Assembly (NCBI GenBank): GCA_030602985.1
Contig: JAUVYR010000005.1
Coordinates: 1-47,439 of the forward strand
From: Burkholderiales bacterium
Lineage (GTDB): Bacteria > Pseudomonadota > Gammaproteobacteria > Burkholderiales > Burkholderiaceae_C
Reading direction: 5' to 3'
Length of the DNA: 47,439 nt
Shown one piece after another: positions 27,791-37,068 of this stretch. The notes below the pieces were generated by a model, which was given only the letters and a program-made list of their open reading frames with translations, was not told where the DNA came from and did not search any database. The first letter of the stretch is position 1. Each line of letters opens with the position of its first letter. The translations under genes were made by a program, and so were the position numbers.

Positions 27791-28786
27791 TCAGAATTGC
27801 CGACGCAGATCCATGCCTGCATACAGATGGCCGACCTGCTCTTCGTAACCATTGAAACGCAGGGTTCGCAAGCGCCGGGCGTTCAAGCCACTGCCATCAA
27901 TCCGCCTCTCGGTGGCCTGACTCCACCGTGGGTGATGCACTTCGGGATTCACATTGGAATAGAAGCCGTATTCATCCGGCGCCGATTTCACCCAGGATGT
28001 CATGGGTTGCTCTTCGACAAAACGAATACGGACAATCGATTTGCCGCTCTTGAAGCCATACTTCCAGGGAATCATCATGCGAACAGGTGCCCCATTCTGA
28101 TTCGGCAGGATTTCTCCGTACATCCCGAATGTGAGCAGGGTCAAGGGATGGCGGGCTTCATCCATCCGCAGCCCCTCCACATAGGGCCAGTCGAGGATAC
28201 GTGATCGCACACCAGGCATGGTTTGCGGATCCGCCAAGGTATGAAACTCGATGTATTTGGCACTGCCCATGGGTTCCACGGCATTGATGAGGTGAGACAG
28301 GGAATAACCGATCCACGGGATGACCATGGACCAGCCTTCGACACACCGCATGCGGTAGATGCGCTCCTCCATCGCGGACAAGGCGAGCAGTTCCTCAATG
28401 CCGAACACCCTGGGCTTGTGGACCAGCCCCTCCACCGCGACGGTCCAAGGGCGAACGCGCATCCGGTGGGCATGGCGTGCAGGGTCTGACTTGTCCGTCC
28501 CGAATTCATAGAAATTGTTGTACGTGGTGGCATCGCGGTAAGGTGTGATTCGCTCATCGATCCGCGCCCCTTCCACCATGCTGGACCTTGCCGTCAATGC
28601 CGAGAGGACGCCTGGAGGGCGAACGGTCGAGGCTTCCGCGTTGAAAGCAGCGGACCCCGCAGCCGCCGCAACGAGCCCAGCGCTTGAATGGACGATCCAC
28701 TGCCGACGATTCAGGTAGACCGATGGAGGCGTGATGTCACTCGGTACAGGGTGGTTGTAACCGCTGCGGGCATGTCGACTGTTCAT
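27791..28786 (-). CDS. msrP: MsrP (YedY), periplasmic molybdoenzyme methionine sulfoxide reductase
   Basis: MsrP repairs oxidised methionines in periplasmic proteins using a mononuclear molybdopterin. The 331-residue protein has a twin-arginine signal (NRRQWIVHSSAG) and the sulfite-oxidase fold motif YRMRCVEGWSMVIPWIGY, which contains the molybdenum-ligand cysteine. The WKYGFKSGKSIVRI stretch lies near the C terminus. The ATG at 28786 has AGGAGA upstream, which decides against the opening to 28828. It starts only about 38 bases after the ccsB terminator, leaving little room for an independent promoter. Confidence 0.94.
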   Translation of the reverse strand: MNSRHARSGYNHPVPSDITPPSVYLNRRQWIVHSSAGLVAAAAGSAAFNAEASTVRPPGVLSALTARSSMVEGARIDERITPYRDATTYNNFYEFGTDKSDPARHAHRMRVRPWTVAVEGLVHKPRVFGIEELLALSAMEERIYRMRCVEGWSMVIPWIGYSLSHLINAVEPMGSAKYIEFHTLADPQTMPGVRSRILDWPYVEGLRMDEARHPLTLLTFGMYGEILPNQNGAPVRMMIPWKYGFKSGKSIVRIRFVEEQPMTSWVKSAPDEYGFYSNVNPEVHHPRWSQATERRIDGSGLNARRLRTLRFNGYEEQVGHLYAGMDLRRQF

Positions 28787-28824
28787 CACACGTCTCCTGA
28801 GATCATCTATCGCTTGAGTCTGAC

Positions 28825-28863
28825 ACAAAAAGAAAACCCGGTGCCCTGATCAGGACACCGGGT
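28825..28863 (-). terminator. Intrinsic terminator after ccsB
   Basis: On the minus strand a stem of ACCCGGTG/CACCGGGT continues through a single mismatch into the CCTGATCAGG palindrome (28836-28863). It is followed by TTTTCTTTTTG (28835-28825). It should end the resB-ccsB transcript unless msrPQ depends on read-through. Confidence 0.85.
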
Positions 28864-28885
28864 CGTGGCACTCGAAGGGCGCTGG

Positions 28886-30247
28886 TCAGAGGGTGCCGTA
28901 GCTGTGCAAACCGCTCAGGAAGATGTTCACTCCCAGGAAAGTGAAGGTGGTCACGGCCAGTCCGATGATCGCCCACCAGGCGGCAACGGTGCCCCGCATG
29001 CCTTTCATGAGGCGCATATGCAACCACGCGGCGTAAGTCAGCCAGGTGATCAGCGACCAGGTTTCTTTCGGGTCCCAGCTCCAGTAGCCACCCCAGGCCT
29101 CTGCAGCCCACAGCGCGCCCAGGATGGTGGCAATGGTGAAAAAGACGAAACCCACTGCAATCGCACGATACATCAGGTCGTCCATGACCTCCAGCGAAGG
29201 CAGGCGGTCGGCAATGCGCCGACGCAGCGAAAGAATACCGCCCACGATCAGGACTGACACACCGAAATACAGAGCCCAGTAGTAGAAACCGGCCTCCACC
29301 ACATCGCGCCGGAACAGGAAAGGCTCAAATACCAGAATGGAGCCGACCAGCCACAATGGCATGAGCTTCCACCAGCTGGCATGACCCGCACTTTCCTTGA
29401 TCAGATAAGCAAAACCCACCATGGCCGCAATAGCGAAAGTCCCGTATCCCACGAAATTGGCCGGAACATGGACCTTCATCCACCAACTTTGCAACGCCGG
29501 CACCAGGGGTTCGATCACATGGGCTTCGCGGGTGACGGTGTACCACAGCAGAAAGCCCACCGATGCCGAGATGATCAGCATCACAAAAGCACCCATGCGG
29601 CGAGTCTGGTAACGGTCTTCGTAGTAGAGGTAATAGGCTGCCGTCAACCAGGCGAAGAGGATGAACACCTCGTACAGATTGCTCACCGGCATGTAGCCCA
29701 CACCGGGGCCCATGAGATAGGTTTCATACCAACGAACGAAGAATCCCACCAGTGCAAAGGTGACCGCCGCCCAGGCCAGTTTGGAGCCGATGTACTCGAA
29801 GTCGTCTGCATTTTTTCGGGAGAAAACGCCCAACCAGTAGAAAAACGTGCTGACGATGAACATCACGCTCATCCACAGAATGGCCGTCTGACTGGAAATG
29901 AGGTATTTGAGCAAAAAGACCTCTTCAGCCCGCTCAGGCATCCCCACGCCATCAACCTGATACAAGCGGACAGCAAGCAGGGAAACCACCGCGACAACGA
30001 CCGTGAGGAGACGCAATGGACGCCAGAACCAAGCCAAAGCAATCAGACTGGGCACCGTGCCGATGAGAATGCCGAGTTCATAACGGTCCAGGTACTCACT
30101 GAACAACCAGTAGGTATAGAGACCACCAGCCACCACCAGGGCTGCAAAAATCCAGTCCCACAGATTACGCCGGGCGAAGTAGCCGGGCTGCAAGCCGGCA
30201 ATCGCGTCGGTTTTCTTCAGATCAATGGTTTCAGTGGCGGTATTCAT
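28886..30247 (-). CDS. ccsB: CcsB/CcsA-type cytochrome c haem lyase subunit (System II)
   Basis: This 453-residue polytopic protein carries the haem-handling WWD motif WGGYWSWDPKETWSLITWL near the C terminus, with flanking conserved histidines (VHVPANFVGYG; AAWLHMRLMKG). It works with ResB to export haem and attach it to CXXCH motifs of c-type cytochromes in the periplasm. The ATG at 30247 overlaps the resB stop as ATGA. The gene is commonly called ccsB or ccsA, depending on the nomenclature. Confidence 0.94.
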   Translation of the reverse strand: MNTATETIDLKKTDAIAGLQPGYFARRNLWDWIFAALVVAGGLYTYWLFSEYLDRYELGILIGTVPSLIALAWFWRPLRLLTVVVAVVSLLAVRLYQVDGVGMPERAEEVFLLKYLISSQTAILWMSVMFIVSTFFYWLGVFSRKNADDFEYIGSKLAWAAVTFALVGFFVRWYETYLMGPGVGYMPVSNLYEVFILFAWLTAAYYLYYEDRYQTRRMGAFVMLIISASVGFLLWYTVTREAHVIEPLVPALQSWWMKVHVPANFVGYGTFAIAAMVGFAYLIKESAGHASWWKLMPLWLVGSILVFEPFLFRRDVVEAGFYYWALYFGVSVLIVGGILSLRRRIADRLPSLEVMDDLMYRAIAVGFVFFTIATILGALWAAEAWGGYWSWDPKETWSLITWLTYAAWLHMRLMKGMRGTVAAWWAIIGLAVTTFTFLGVNIFLSGLHSYGTL

Positions 30248-32400
30248 GACTGCACCTCAGGACCTTTCGTCAGCAATCGTGTTTTCAACTGTTCAAATTC
30301 TTTGTCGTTGTCCATGATCTGGCGATTGGACGACAGCGCCATATAGGCTTGCAAGCCTGTTCCATCCGTCTTGGGAGACAACCAGACCCACAGACGGCGC
30401 TCACGGATGTAGAGCATGGCAAAGACACCGATCGTGAGTAACAGACAGCCCAAGTAGACGATGGGGACACCGGGCGCACGCGCCACCTGGAAGACACTGG
30501 CCTGAACGTGATCGAAGTCCGTCATGACGAATGTCACGGGTGCCGGGTAAAAGAAGGAATCGCTCAGGCTGAGAACAGACAGCGTCAGGAACTGGGCGAG
30601 TTCCTCGCCACGCTCGGCCGGCGACTGACCGGCACGCTCTCGGCTCAGCTGCAGCAATTCATACAGCGTACCGTTCAGGATGCGAAGCAATACCTCGCCC
30701 GCGCGCTCCCGATCGGCCTCTGGCACGTTCGCCTCCATGAACGCAGAGACCGCTTGCAAACCACCCAGTACCGGGATGTTACCCGAGGGAAGATTCGGGA
30801 TTTCAGGATCCTGGCCTGCAAACAAATCAATGGCTCTCTGGGCAGAACCTGCCAAGGCCTGTTGAAGCTCGGGCGACTGACCCGCAGCCGCCTCTGCTGC
30901 ATAACGACGCACCGCTTCGCGACGCATGTCGGGGTCAGCCAGTGCGGACCGAAGCCGGATGAATCCATCCATGGCATCATTCTCATCGACGGGAATCCGC
31001 AAGTAACGGAAATCTTCCTGAGGGGTATCGCGCACGCCAAGGACAAACACACGGTTGCCGTCGAGATCGATCGGGAACATGTAATTGTGGAATTCACGCG
31101 CCTGACCCGCTTCGTCTCGGAGGATGTAAGTGACGCTGGGACCGACATTGCGCAATTCCCGCTCAGTCACGGTACGATGGCCTGAGCCCAGTCGGCTCTC
31201 GATGGATTGACGCAAATCCACGCGGCGCGATTCATCGCCCGTGCTGGCAGTGTTGGAGAAATTCTCCACATTGATGACACGCAAGCCAGTGAATTCGAGT
31301 TGAAGCCGTTGGTCCAGATTCAGGCTGGCCAGACTCAGGTACTCACCGATGCGGCCATCGACTGAGAAGGGGTCCATCGATCGCCCCATCGGGACAGCCT
31401 GCAGGTTCACCCAGGAGCCACCGTCTTCAAAACTGGCCTGGTAGATCTGAACACCGCGATGACTCACCGGGTGGTTGACCTCCACGCGCGCGGGAATCGC
31501 TTCGCCCGTGTAGCGATCGTGGATGACAATCTCACTGGCAAACAGGCTGGGTTGACCATTGGGGTGATACTCCACAATGAACTGCTGCAGATGGATATCG
31601 AACGGCAGCTCCTGCAGGACCAGTCCACGTGGATGCAACAGCAAGGCAGTGCCGGCCGTCGCGCCTTCCGTCACCAGCAGATTGCCTCTGAAGGCAGGCG
31701 TGCGATCGCTCAGGCGATGCTCGTCGGGGACATCACGAATGAAGCCACGACCATCCACCAAGGGCGTTTTGTCGTTGAGCCACATGGCTGCACGGACCAT
31801 CATGGGTCCGTCCATGAGCGCGCCGACGCAGATCATGACAATGGCGGAATGGGCAGCGATATAGCCCAGCTTGTTGGCAGCACCCGCTTTGGCAGCCACC
31901 ATCCAACCCTCCCCCGTGGACGTCTCCCGACGCTGGAGCCGGACTTTCCACCCCAGGGCTACCAGCGTGCCGCCTATGCGTCTGGCCGCAGGCTCGGCTG
32001 CTTCATCAAGATCCGCTTGGGCTTTGTGCGGAAAGGCCTTCAGGCTTTGTTCACGGATGTTTTCCTTGAACAGCTTGATATCCACCAAAATCTTGGGAGA
32101 ACTGCGAACGATACACAGAGTGGTGCTGATCACCAGGAAGGCGAGCATCAGCATGTACCACCAAGCGCTGTACACGGTGTACAGGCCCAACGCCGCAAAC
32201 ACCTCGTACCAGAAGGGTCCGAACTGGTTCAGGTAGTTATTGACAGGCTCGTTTTGCAAAAGCACCGTACCCACCACCGACGCAATACAGATGACGGTCA
32301 GCAAGGCGATGGCAAACCGCATGGAGGAGAGCAACTCCACAGCAGATCGCAGGCTCTCGGAACCTTTCTGGATGACGTAGCCTTCAGTGGAGACACTCAT
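30244..32400 (-). CDS. resB: ResB/Ccs1, cytochrome c biogenesis protein (System II)
   Basis: This 718-residue membrane protein has three N-terminal hydrophobic segments (for example MRFAIALLTVICIASVVGTVLLQ), a large periplasmic domain and a final helix near residue 660 (IVYLGCLLLTIGVFAMLYI). ResB binds apocytochromes and forms the haem ligation complex with CcsA/CcsB. The ATG at 32400 lies about 120 bases after the cytochrome c4 terminator. An insert rich in Ala/Gln/Glu around residues 520-590 looks less conserved. The downstream ccsB gene overlaps by ATGA. Confidence 0.93.
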   Translation of the reverse strand: MSVSTEGYVIQKGSESLRSAVELLSSMRFAIALLTVICIASVVGTVLLQNEPVNNYLNQFGPFWYEVFAALGLYTVYSAWWYMLMLAFLVISTTLCIVRSSPKILVDIKLFKENIREQSLKAFPHKAQADLDEAAEPAARRIGGTLVALGWKVRLQRRETSTGEGWMVAAKAGAANKLGYIAAHSAIVMICVGALMDGPMMVRAAMWLNDKTPLVDGRGFIRDVPDEHRLSDRTPAFRGNLLVTEGATAGTALLLHPRGLVLQELPFDIHLQQFIVEYHPNGQPSLFASEIVIHDRYTGEAIPARVEVNHPVSHRGVQIYQASFEDGGSWVNLQAVPMGRSMDPFSVDGRIGEYLSLASLNLDQRLQLEFTGLRVINVENFSNTASTGDESRRVDLRQSIESRLGSGHRTVTERELRNVGPSVTYILRDEAGQAREFHNYMFPIDLDGNRVFVLGVRDTPQEDFRYLRIPVDENDAMDGFIRLRSALADPDMRREAVRRYAAEAAAGQSPELQQALAGSAQRAIDLFAGQDPEIPNLPSGNIPVLGGLQAVSAFMEANVPEADRERAGEVLLRILNGTLYELLQLSRERAGQSPAERGEELAQFLTLSVLSLSDSFFYPAPVTFVMTDFDHVQASVFQVARAPGVPIVYLGCLLLTIGVFAMLYIRERRLWVWLSPKTDGTGLQAYMALSSNRQIMDNDKEFEQLKTRLLTKGPEVQS

Positions 32401-32519
32401 GAGATGCAGTCAAGAAAAAGCAGGCTGAACTGGCCTGCATATGTGTAGAGAGTGGGGTGAAGCGATTGGTTCCGATGAGAAGTTGAATTTTCTCACACAC
32501 ACCCGTTTCGGCCCCACCA

Positions 32520-32549
32520 CAGAAAATGCCCCTCTAAAAAGCGGGGCAT
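32520..32549 (-). terminator. Intrinsic terminator after the cytochrome c4 gene
   Basis: On the minus strand the stem ATGCCCC (32549-32543) pairs with GGGGCAT (32532-32526) around a 10-base loop and is followed by TTTTCT. It lies 16 bases after the stop codon. The remaining 120 bases before resB hold no clear promoter that I can name. Confidence 0.75.
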
Positions 32550-32564
32550 CGATGACGCCGAGGA

Positions 32565-33179
32565 TCAGCGCAGACCGGCGATGAAATCCGAGACGGCCTC
32601 GATCTCCACATCCGTCATGTAGCGGGCGATACCGCTCATGGCAGCATTGTTGTTACGGGCACCAGAGCGAAATTGCCGCATTTGGTCAGCGGTGTACTCG
32701 GCATGCTGGCCGGCCAGACGGGGATACAGGGAAGGAATGCCCGCACCCCCAGGGCCATGACAGGCCATGCAGGCGGGGATTTGACGGTTCGCGATGCCAC
32801 CGCGGAAGATGCGTTCGCCCAAGGCAACCGTTTCTTTATTCTGCGCATAGCCGGGCGCCTTGGTCTGGGCAGCCAGCCAGTGGGAAATGTCGATCTTGTC
32901 CTGGTCGGACAGGGCGGCGGCGAAACCTGTCATGATCGCGTTCTGGCGCACACCCGACGCGTACTCGCGCAATTGTTTGATCAGATACTCTGGGTGCTGC
33001 TGAGCCAGAGAAGGATTGGCCACCGAAGAAGAATTGCCATCAACCCCGTGGCAGGCCATGCACATCTGGTTGTATATCTGGGCGCCCCGACGCAAATCGG
33101 GCTGGGAAGACTGCGCAAACACAGCGAAGGACAGTGTGGCAAGTGCTGCAGCACCAATGAGCTTGGATAAGGATTTCAT
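32565..33179 (-). CDS. Dihaem cytochrome c4
   Basis: This 204-residue periplasmic cytochrome has a signal peptide ending AVFAQ and two CMACHG haem-binding motifs, one in each half. Axial methionines are plausible in NAIMTGFAAALSD and in NAAMSGIARYMTD. The duplicated architecture identifies the cytochrome c4 family, electron donors to terminal oxidases. The ATG at 33179 gives the signal peptide; the opening to 33326 is unlikely. It lies upstream of the System II maturation genes that would mature it and is divergent from engB. Confidence 0.93.
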   Translation of the reverse strand: MKSLSKLIGAAALATLSFAVFAQSSQPDLRRGAQIYNQMCMACHGVDGNSSSVANPSLAQQHPEYLIKQLREYASGVRQNAIMTGFAAALSDQDKIDISHWLAAQTKAPGYAQNKETVALGERIFRGGIANRQIPACMACHGPGGAGIPSLYPRLAGQHAEYTADQMRQFRSGARNNNAAMSGIARYMTDVEIEAVSDFIAGLR

Positions 33180-33220
33180 TTCGAGTGCGATAGTCAACAT
33201 CCGTGGGAGGCATGCAAAAC

Positions 33221-33233
33221 CGACCGTTGGTCG
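33221..33233. promoter_or_regulatory. 13-bp palindrome in the c4/engB divergent region
   Basis: The sequence CGACC-GTT-GGTCG is a perfect inverted repeat located 42 bases upstream of the c4 start and 50 bases upstream of engB. It may be an operator, but it is short and could be chance. A TACAAT box at 33254-33259 is a candidate -10 for engB without a clear -35. Confidence 0.25.
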
Positions 33234-33282
33234 TCTCTGCAATAACAAGATTTTACAATGACGAAAGACTCTGATTGAAAAA

Positions 33283-33969
33283 ATGACCACGAATAACCAA
33301 GCAGCACCGTCTGCGGACCTCTGCAAGACCGCTCACGCCTGGTTGCACACCGCCCGTTTCCTGACTGAAGCTCCGCAACTGCATCATCTGCCAGACCTCA
33401 CGATTCCCGAGATTGCTTTCGTCGGACGTTCGAATGCCGGTAAATCCACCTGCATCAACACCATGACACAGCAAAAGCGTCTAGCCTTTGCCTCCAAGAC
33501 ACCTGGCCGCACCCAGAGCATCAACCTGTTCGCCCTGGGCAAGCAAGGGCTGACCGACGCGGTGCTTGCCGACTTGCCTGGATACGGCTATGCCGCTGTG
33601 CCCCAGGAAGCGAAACGCCGCTGGCAGCAAGTGATGGCCAATTATCTGGTGAGCCGCCCCAATCTTCGCGGTGTGGTCATGATGTGTGACCCGCGGCTGG
33701 GCCTGACCGAACTGGATGAAGCCCTGCTGGAAGTGATCCGCCCCAGAGTGGAGCAGGGACTGCATTTTCTGGTGCTTCTGACCAAAGCCGACAAACTCAG
33801 CCGCCAGGAAGCCAGTAAAGCCCTGTCGATTGCGCGACTGCAGACGGCAGGGGGTGAGGTCAAACTCTTTTCTGCGCTCAAAAAACAAGGTCTGGACGAC
33901 GTGGCACTGACCTTGTGGCACTGGGCGCACCGACCTGCCGAAACCAACCCGGACAACGACTCCCCATGA
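33283..33969 (+). CDS. engB: Ribosome biogenesis GTPase EngB (YihA/YsxC)
   Basis: This 228-residue essential-type GTPase acts in assembly of the large ribosomal subunit. G1 is GRSNAGKST, the switch region contains TPGRTQSINLF, G3 is DLPGYGYA and G4 is LTKADKLS, so the G domain is complete. The ATG at 33283 begins MTTNNQAAP. Its stop overlaps the next start as ATGA, which couples it to an alpha/beta hydrolase. Confidence 0.95.
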   Translation: MTTNNQAAPSADLCKTAHAWLHTARFLTEAPQLHHLPDLTIPEIAFVGRSNAGKSTCINTMTQQKRLAFASKTPGRTQSINLFALGKQGLTDAVLADLPGYGYAAVPQEAKRRWQQVMANYLVSRPNLRGVVMMCDPRLGLTELDEALLEVIRPRVEQGLHFLVLLTKADKLSRQEASKALSIARLQTAGGEVKLFSALKKQGLDDVALTLWHWAHRPAETNPDNDSP

Positions 33970-34877
33970 TTCGCACCCAATCGGTCACCCTTCCGCACGG
34001 CATCACGCTACAGGTTCGGGTGACCGGGGAGATGGGTAGGCCGGTGCTGATGTTTCTGCACGGTTTTCCGGAATCGGCGTTTGTGTGGGATGAGTTGATG
34101 GCGTTCTTTGCCGAAGCGCCAAACGGCGGGTATCGATGCGTGGCCCCCTGCATGCGCGGTTACGCGCCGTCCTCGGCCCCTACGGAGATCGAGGCCTACC
34201 GGGCCAAATATCTGGTTCAGGACGTGCAGGCCCTGATTGCCGCGATGACTGAGCGCAGCTCCACCCCCGGCCAGCTGCATGCCCTGGTCGCCCATGACTG
34301 GGGGGGCGCCATCGCCTGGAATGTGGCGGCGTTACACCCCGGGTTGCTGCAACGCCTGGTGATTCTGAATGCACCCCACGCAGGCACCTTCCTTCGCGAT
34401 CTGTATGGGTCGCCCGAGCAACAAGCTGCAAGCACCTACATGCAGTTTCTGGTCCGACCTGATGCGGCCGCACTGCTGGAGGCGGATGATTTCCGGCGGC
34501 TCTGGGGTTTTTTCGAGTCCGGTACCCGCCAGGCCAGCTGGCTGACCGAAGCAGTTCGCGACCAGTACCGAACCGTATGGCGCGGCGGGCTGGAAGGTCC
34601 ACTGAACTACTACCGGGCCTCTCCCTTGCGCCCACCGACGCCGGCTGAGAATCCTGGCACCTGCCCAGACCTGCCTGCTGCCATGCTGCATGTGCCTCAG
34701 CCCACGCTGGTCATCTGGGGCATGGACGATCACGCCCTGCTCCCTGGCTTGCTCGATGGCCTCCAAGGCCATGTGCCCGATCTGCGGATTGAACGACTGG
34801 CAGGGGCCAGCCATTGGCTCGTCCATGAGCGGCCAGAGGATATCTCGCGGCTGATGCTGGATTTCGTGCGGACCTAA
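33966..34877 (+). CDS. Alpha/beta hydrolase (epoxide hydrolase/dehalogenase-like)
   Basis: This 303-residue alpha/beta hydrolase has the oxyanion motif HGFPES (about residues 32-37) and a nucleophile elbow AHDWGG with Asp111. An Asp nucleophile is typical of epoxide hydrolases and haloalkane dehalogenases rather than Ser esterases. A late acid (IWGMDDHALLP) and a final histidine (GASHWLVHERPE) complete the triad. The ATG at 33966 overlaps the engB stop as ATGA. The substrate is unknown. Its stop overlaps the 3' end of the acyltransferase gene by 4 bases. Confidence 0.85.
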   Translation: MIRTQSVTLPHGITLQVRVTGEMGRPVLMFLHGFPESAFVWDELMAFFAEAPNGGYRCVAPCMRGYAPSSAPTEIEAYRAKYLVQDVQALIAAMTERSSTPGQLHALVAHDWGGAIAWNVAALHPGLLQRLVILNAPHAGTFLRDLYGSPEQQAASTYMQFLVRPDAAALLEADDFRRLWGFFESGTRQASWLTEAVRDQYRTVWRGGLEGPLNYYRASPLRPPTPAENPGTCPDLPAAMLHVPQPTLVIWGMDDHALLPGLLDGLQGHVPDLRIERLAGASHWLVHERPEDISRLMLDFVRT

Positions 34878-35722
34878 GCTGGCGTCCTGGGCGCTTTGTA
34901 ACGGGCGTACCCCCAGAGATACTGCGCCGGGCACTGCCGGATCAGGGCTTCCATCGCACGGTTCATCTGGAGCGCTGCTTCTTCGGCGCGCTCGGCCACC
35001 GGCTCAGGCATCACTTCGCTCCAGGGCTGGACATGGATCACAAACCCTCGACCCCAGGGCAGTCTTTCCCCCCACGCCAGCAAGACCTGAGTGCCAGGCA
35101 CCTGGGCAAAACGGGCGGACAGCGTCATGGTGTAGGCGTCGCGCCCGAAAAAGGGCGCCCAGACACCCAGCCGATCGGGGGGCACCTGGTCCGGCAGCAA
35201 TCCCACGGCCTCGCCTTGCTTCAGGGCCTGGACCAGTTGTCGAACCCCCCGCAGATTGGCCGGTGCACTGGCCAAACCAGGACGGTTGCGGGCAGCCTGC
35301 AGAACCGCCGTCAGGCCGGCTTTGCGCGGCGGGCGAAACAGCACGGTGATGGGCTTGCCATCGGGCGATGCGCCAAAACGTTCCGCATACGCCTGGGCGG
35401 TGGCCTCAAAGCAGCCCATGTGGGGCGTGAGAAACAGTATGCCGTGGCCATGGTGCAGTGCAACCTCGATATGGGCGGCGCCTTGCCAGCCGATGGCCAC
35501 TGGCTGGCCAAACCACAGCCGGGGCAGCTCCAGGATCTGCTTGCCCGCTTCGCCCACCGACGCCCAACGCTGAGCACCCTGGATGCCGGCCTGCATGGTA
35601 TTGGCCAACCAGCGCTGGCGGTAGCTGGATGAACCGAGCCAGATCAGCCACCCCAGCAACCAACCCAGTGCATGCAATACACCCAGCGGCAGCAGGCCCA
35701 AACCTCGAAAAAGCGTCAGCAT
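34874..35722 (-). CDS. LpxL/HtrB-type lipid A (lauroyl) acyltransferase
   Basis: This 282-residue inner-membrane-associated acyltransferase has an N-terminal hydrophobic anchor (LGLLPLGVLHALGWLLGWLIWL). The catalytic HX4E motif is HMGCFE at 101-106, and an LLPDQVPP segment occurs later, as in lipid A late acyltransferases. It would transfer a secondary acyl chain to the lipid A precursor. The ATG at 35722 is divergent from metK by 133 bases. In related genomes two such genes may be paired; only one is present here, so I do not assign lpxL or lpxM. Confidence 0.88.
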   Translation of the reverse strand: MLTLFRGLGLLPLGVLHALGWLLGWLIWLGSSSYRQRWLANTMQAGIQGAQRWASVGEAGKQILELPRLWFGQPVAIGWQGAAHIEVALHHGHGILFLTPHMGCFEATAQAYAERFGASPDGKPITVLFRPPRKAGLTAVLQAARNRPGLASAPANLRGVRQLVQALKQGEAVGLLPDQVPPDRLGVWAPFFGRDAYTMTLSARFAQVPGTQVLLAWGERLPWGRGFVIHVQPWSEVMPEPVAERAEEAALQMNRAMEALIRQCPAQYLWGYARYKAPRTPA

Positions 35723-35815
35723 AGTGGCGAGTGTTTACAATACATTCATCGCCGAGTTACTGGACAACTTGCGGGCGATTCACAAATTCAGCTAAAGCGT
35801 TCGCCTAAGCACCCT

Positions 35816-35835
35816 TGCCCGGCGACCGCCAGGCA
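35816..35835 (+). promoter_or_regulatory. Hairpin in the metK 5' region
   Basis: TGCC-C-GGC-GACC-GCC-A-GGCA can fold into a stem of seven pairs with one C-A mismatch, ending five bases before the AGGAG ribosome binding site of metK. It could modulate ribosome access. It does not match any SAM or SAH riboswitch pattern I can recognise. Confidence 0.4.
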
Positions 35836-35855
35836 GTTATCAGGAGTGTATTCAA

Positions 35856-37037
35856 ATGGCGAACGACTTTCTCTTCACATCCGAATCGGTTTCCGAAGGC
35901 CACCCCGACAAGGTGGCCGATCAGGTGTCAGACGCGATTCTGGACGCGATTTTCGAGCAGGACTCCCGTAGCCGTGTAGCAGCGGAAACCCTGTGCAACA
36001 CCGGTCTGGTGGTGCTGGCCGGTGAAATCACCACCAACGCCCACGTCGATTACATCCAGGTCGCACGCGACACCATCAAACGCATCGGTTACGACAACAC
36101 CGACTACGGGATCGACTACAAGGGCTGCGCGGTGCTGGTGGCTTACGACAAGCAGAGCAACGACATCGCGCAGGGCGTGGACCACGCGAGCGACGACTAC
36201 CTGAACACCGGCGCCGGCGACCAGGGCCTGATGTTCGGATACGCCTGCGACGAAACGCCCGAGCTGATGCCCGCGCCGATCTACTACGCGCATCGCATCG
36301 TTGAACGTCAGGCCCAGCTGCGCAAGGACGGTCGCCTGCCTTTCCTGCGCCCTGACGCCAAAAGCCAAGTCACCATGCGGTATGTCAACGGGCGCCCGCA
36401 CAGCATCGACACCATTGTGCTGAGCAGCCAGCACAGCCCCGAAATGAGCGACGGCAAGCAGATGAAGCCCGCATTCGTGGAAGCGTGTATCGAGGAAATC
36501 ATCAAGCCGGTGTTGCCCAAAGAATGGCTGGCCGACACGAAATACCTCATCAACCCCACGGGGCGCTTCGTGATCGGGGGCCCGCAGGGTGACTGCGGGC
36601 TGACAGGCCGCAAGATCATTGTGGACACCTATGGCGGCGCTTGCCCACACGGTGGTGGCGCCTTCAGCGGCAAGGATCCGACCAAAGTGGACCGCTCGGC
36701 GGCCTATGCCGCGCGCTACGTGGCCAAGAACATCGTGGCTGCCGGCCTGGCGCGCCAGTGTCAGATCCAGGTGGCGTACGCCATCGGCGTGGCGCGCCCC
36801 ATGAACGTCACGGTGTACACCGAAGGCACGGGCGTGATCCCGGACGAGAAGATCGCCCACATCGTCAACGAAGTGTTCGACCTCCGCCCCAAAGGCATCA
36901 TTCAGATGCTGGACCTGCTGCGCCCGATCTACAGCAAGACCGCCGCCTACGGGCACTTCGGTCGGGATGAACCCGAATTCAGCTGGGAGCGGACCGACAA
37001 GGTGCAGGTGCTGCGCGATCTGGCGGGTTTGAAGTGA
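35856..37037 (+). CDS. metK: S-adenosylmethionine synthetase
   Basis: MetK makes S-adenosylmethionine from methionine and ATP. The 393-residue protein shows the N-terminal [22 protein letters not shown] motif, the [12 protein letters not shown] hexapeptide region and the [20 protein letters not shown]-loop-like motif. The ATG at 35856 has AGGAG ten bases upstream. It is divergent from the acyltransferase gene and convergent with rmlD. Length and motifs are fully canonical. Confidence 0.97.
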   Translation: MANDFLFTSESVSEGHPDKVADQVSDAILDAIFEQDSRSRVAAETLCNTGLVVLAGEITTNAHVDYIQVARDTIKRIGYDNTDYGIDYKGCAVLVAYDKQSNDIAQGVDHASDDYLNTGAGDQGLMFGYACDETPELMPAPIYYAHRIVERQAQLRKDGRLPFLRPDAKSQVTMRYVNGRPHSIDTIVLSSQHSPEMSDGKQMKPAFVEACIEEIIKPVLPKEWLADTKYLINPTGRFVIGGPQGDCGLTGRKIIVDTYGGACPHGGGAFSGKDPTKVDRSAAYAARYVAKNIVAAGLARQCQIQVAYAIGVARPMNVTVYTEGTGVIPDEKIAHIVNEVFDLRPKGIIQMLDLLRPIYSKTAAYGHFGRDEPEFSWERTDKVQVLRDLAGLK

Positions 37038-37068
37038 AAACAACCGGCTGAATCGCTCAGCCCGTTGT
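37037..37068 (-). terminator. Intrinsic terminator of rmlBD
   Basis: On the minus strand a 12-position stem (37068-37057 with 37051-37040, one C-C mismatch, loop of 5) is followed by TTTT at 37040-37037. The rmlD stop codon is part of the stem. The T-tract touches the last base of the convergent metK stop codon. On the plus strand no T-tract follows the stem, so metK has no obvious terminator. Confidence 0.6.

Noticed and set aside
35723-35855. SAM or SAH riboswitch upstream of metK
   Set aside because: None of the conserved aptamer segments I know is visible; only a simple hairpin was found.
35928-37043. 371-codon open frame antisense to metK
   Set aside because: metK is canonical throughout. 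The antisense product is a repetitive Val/His/Asp-rich shadow.
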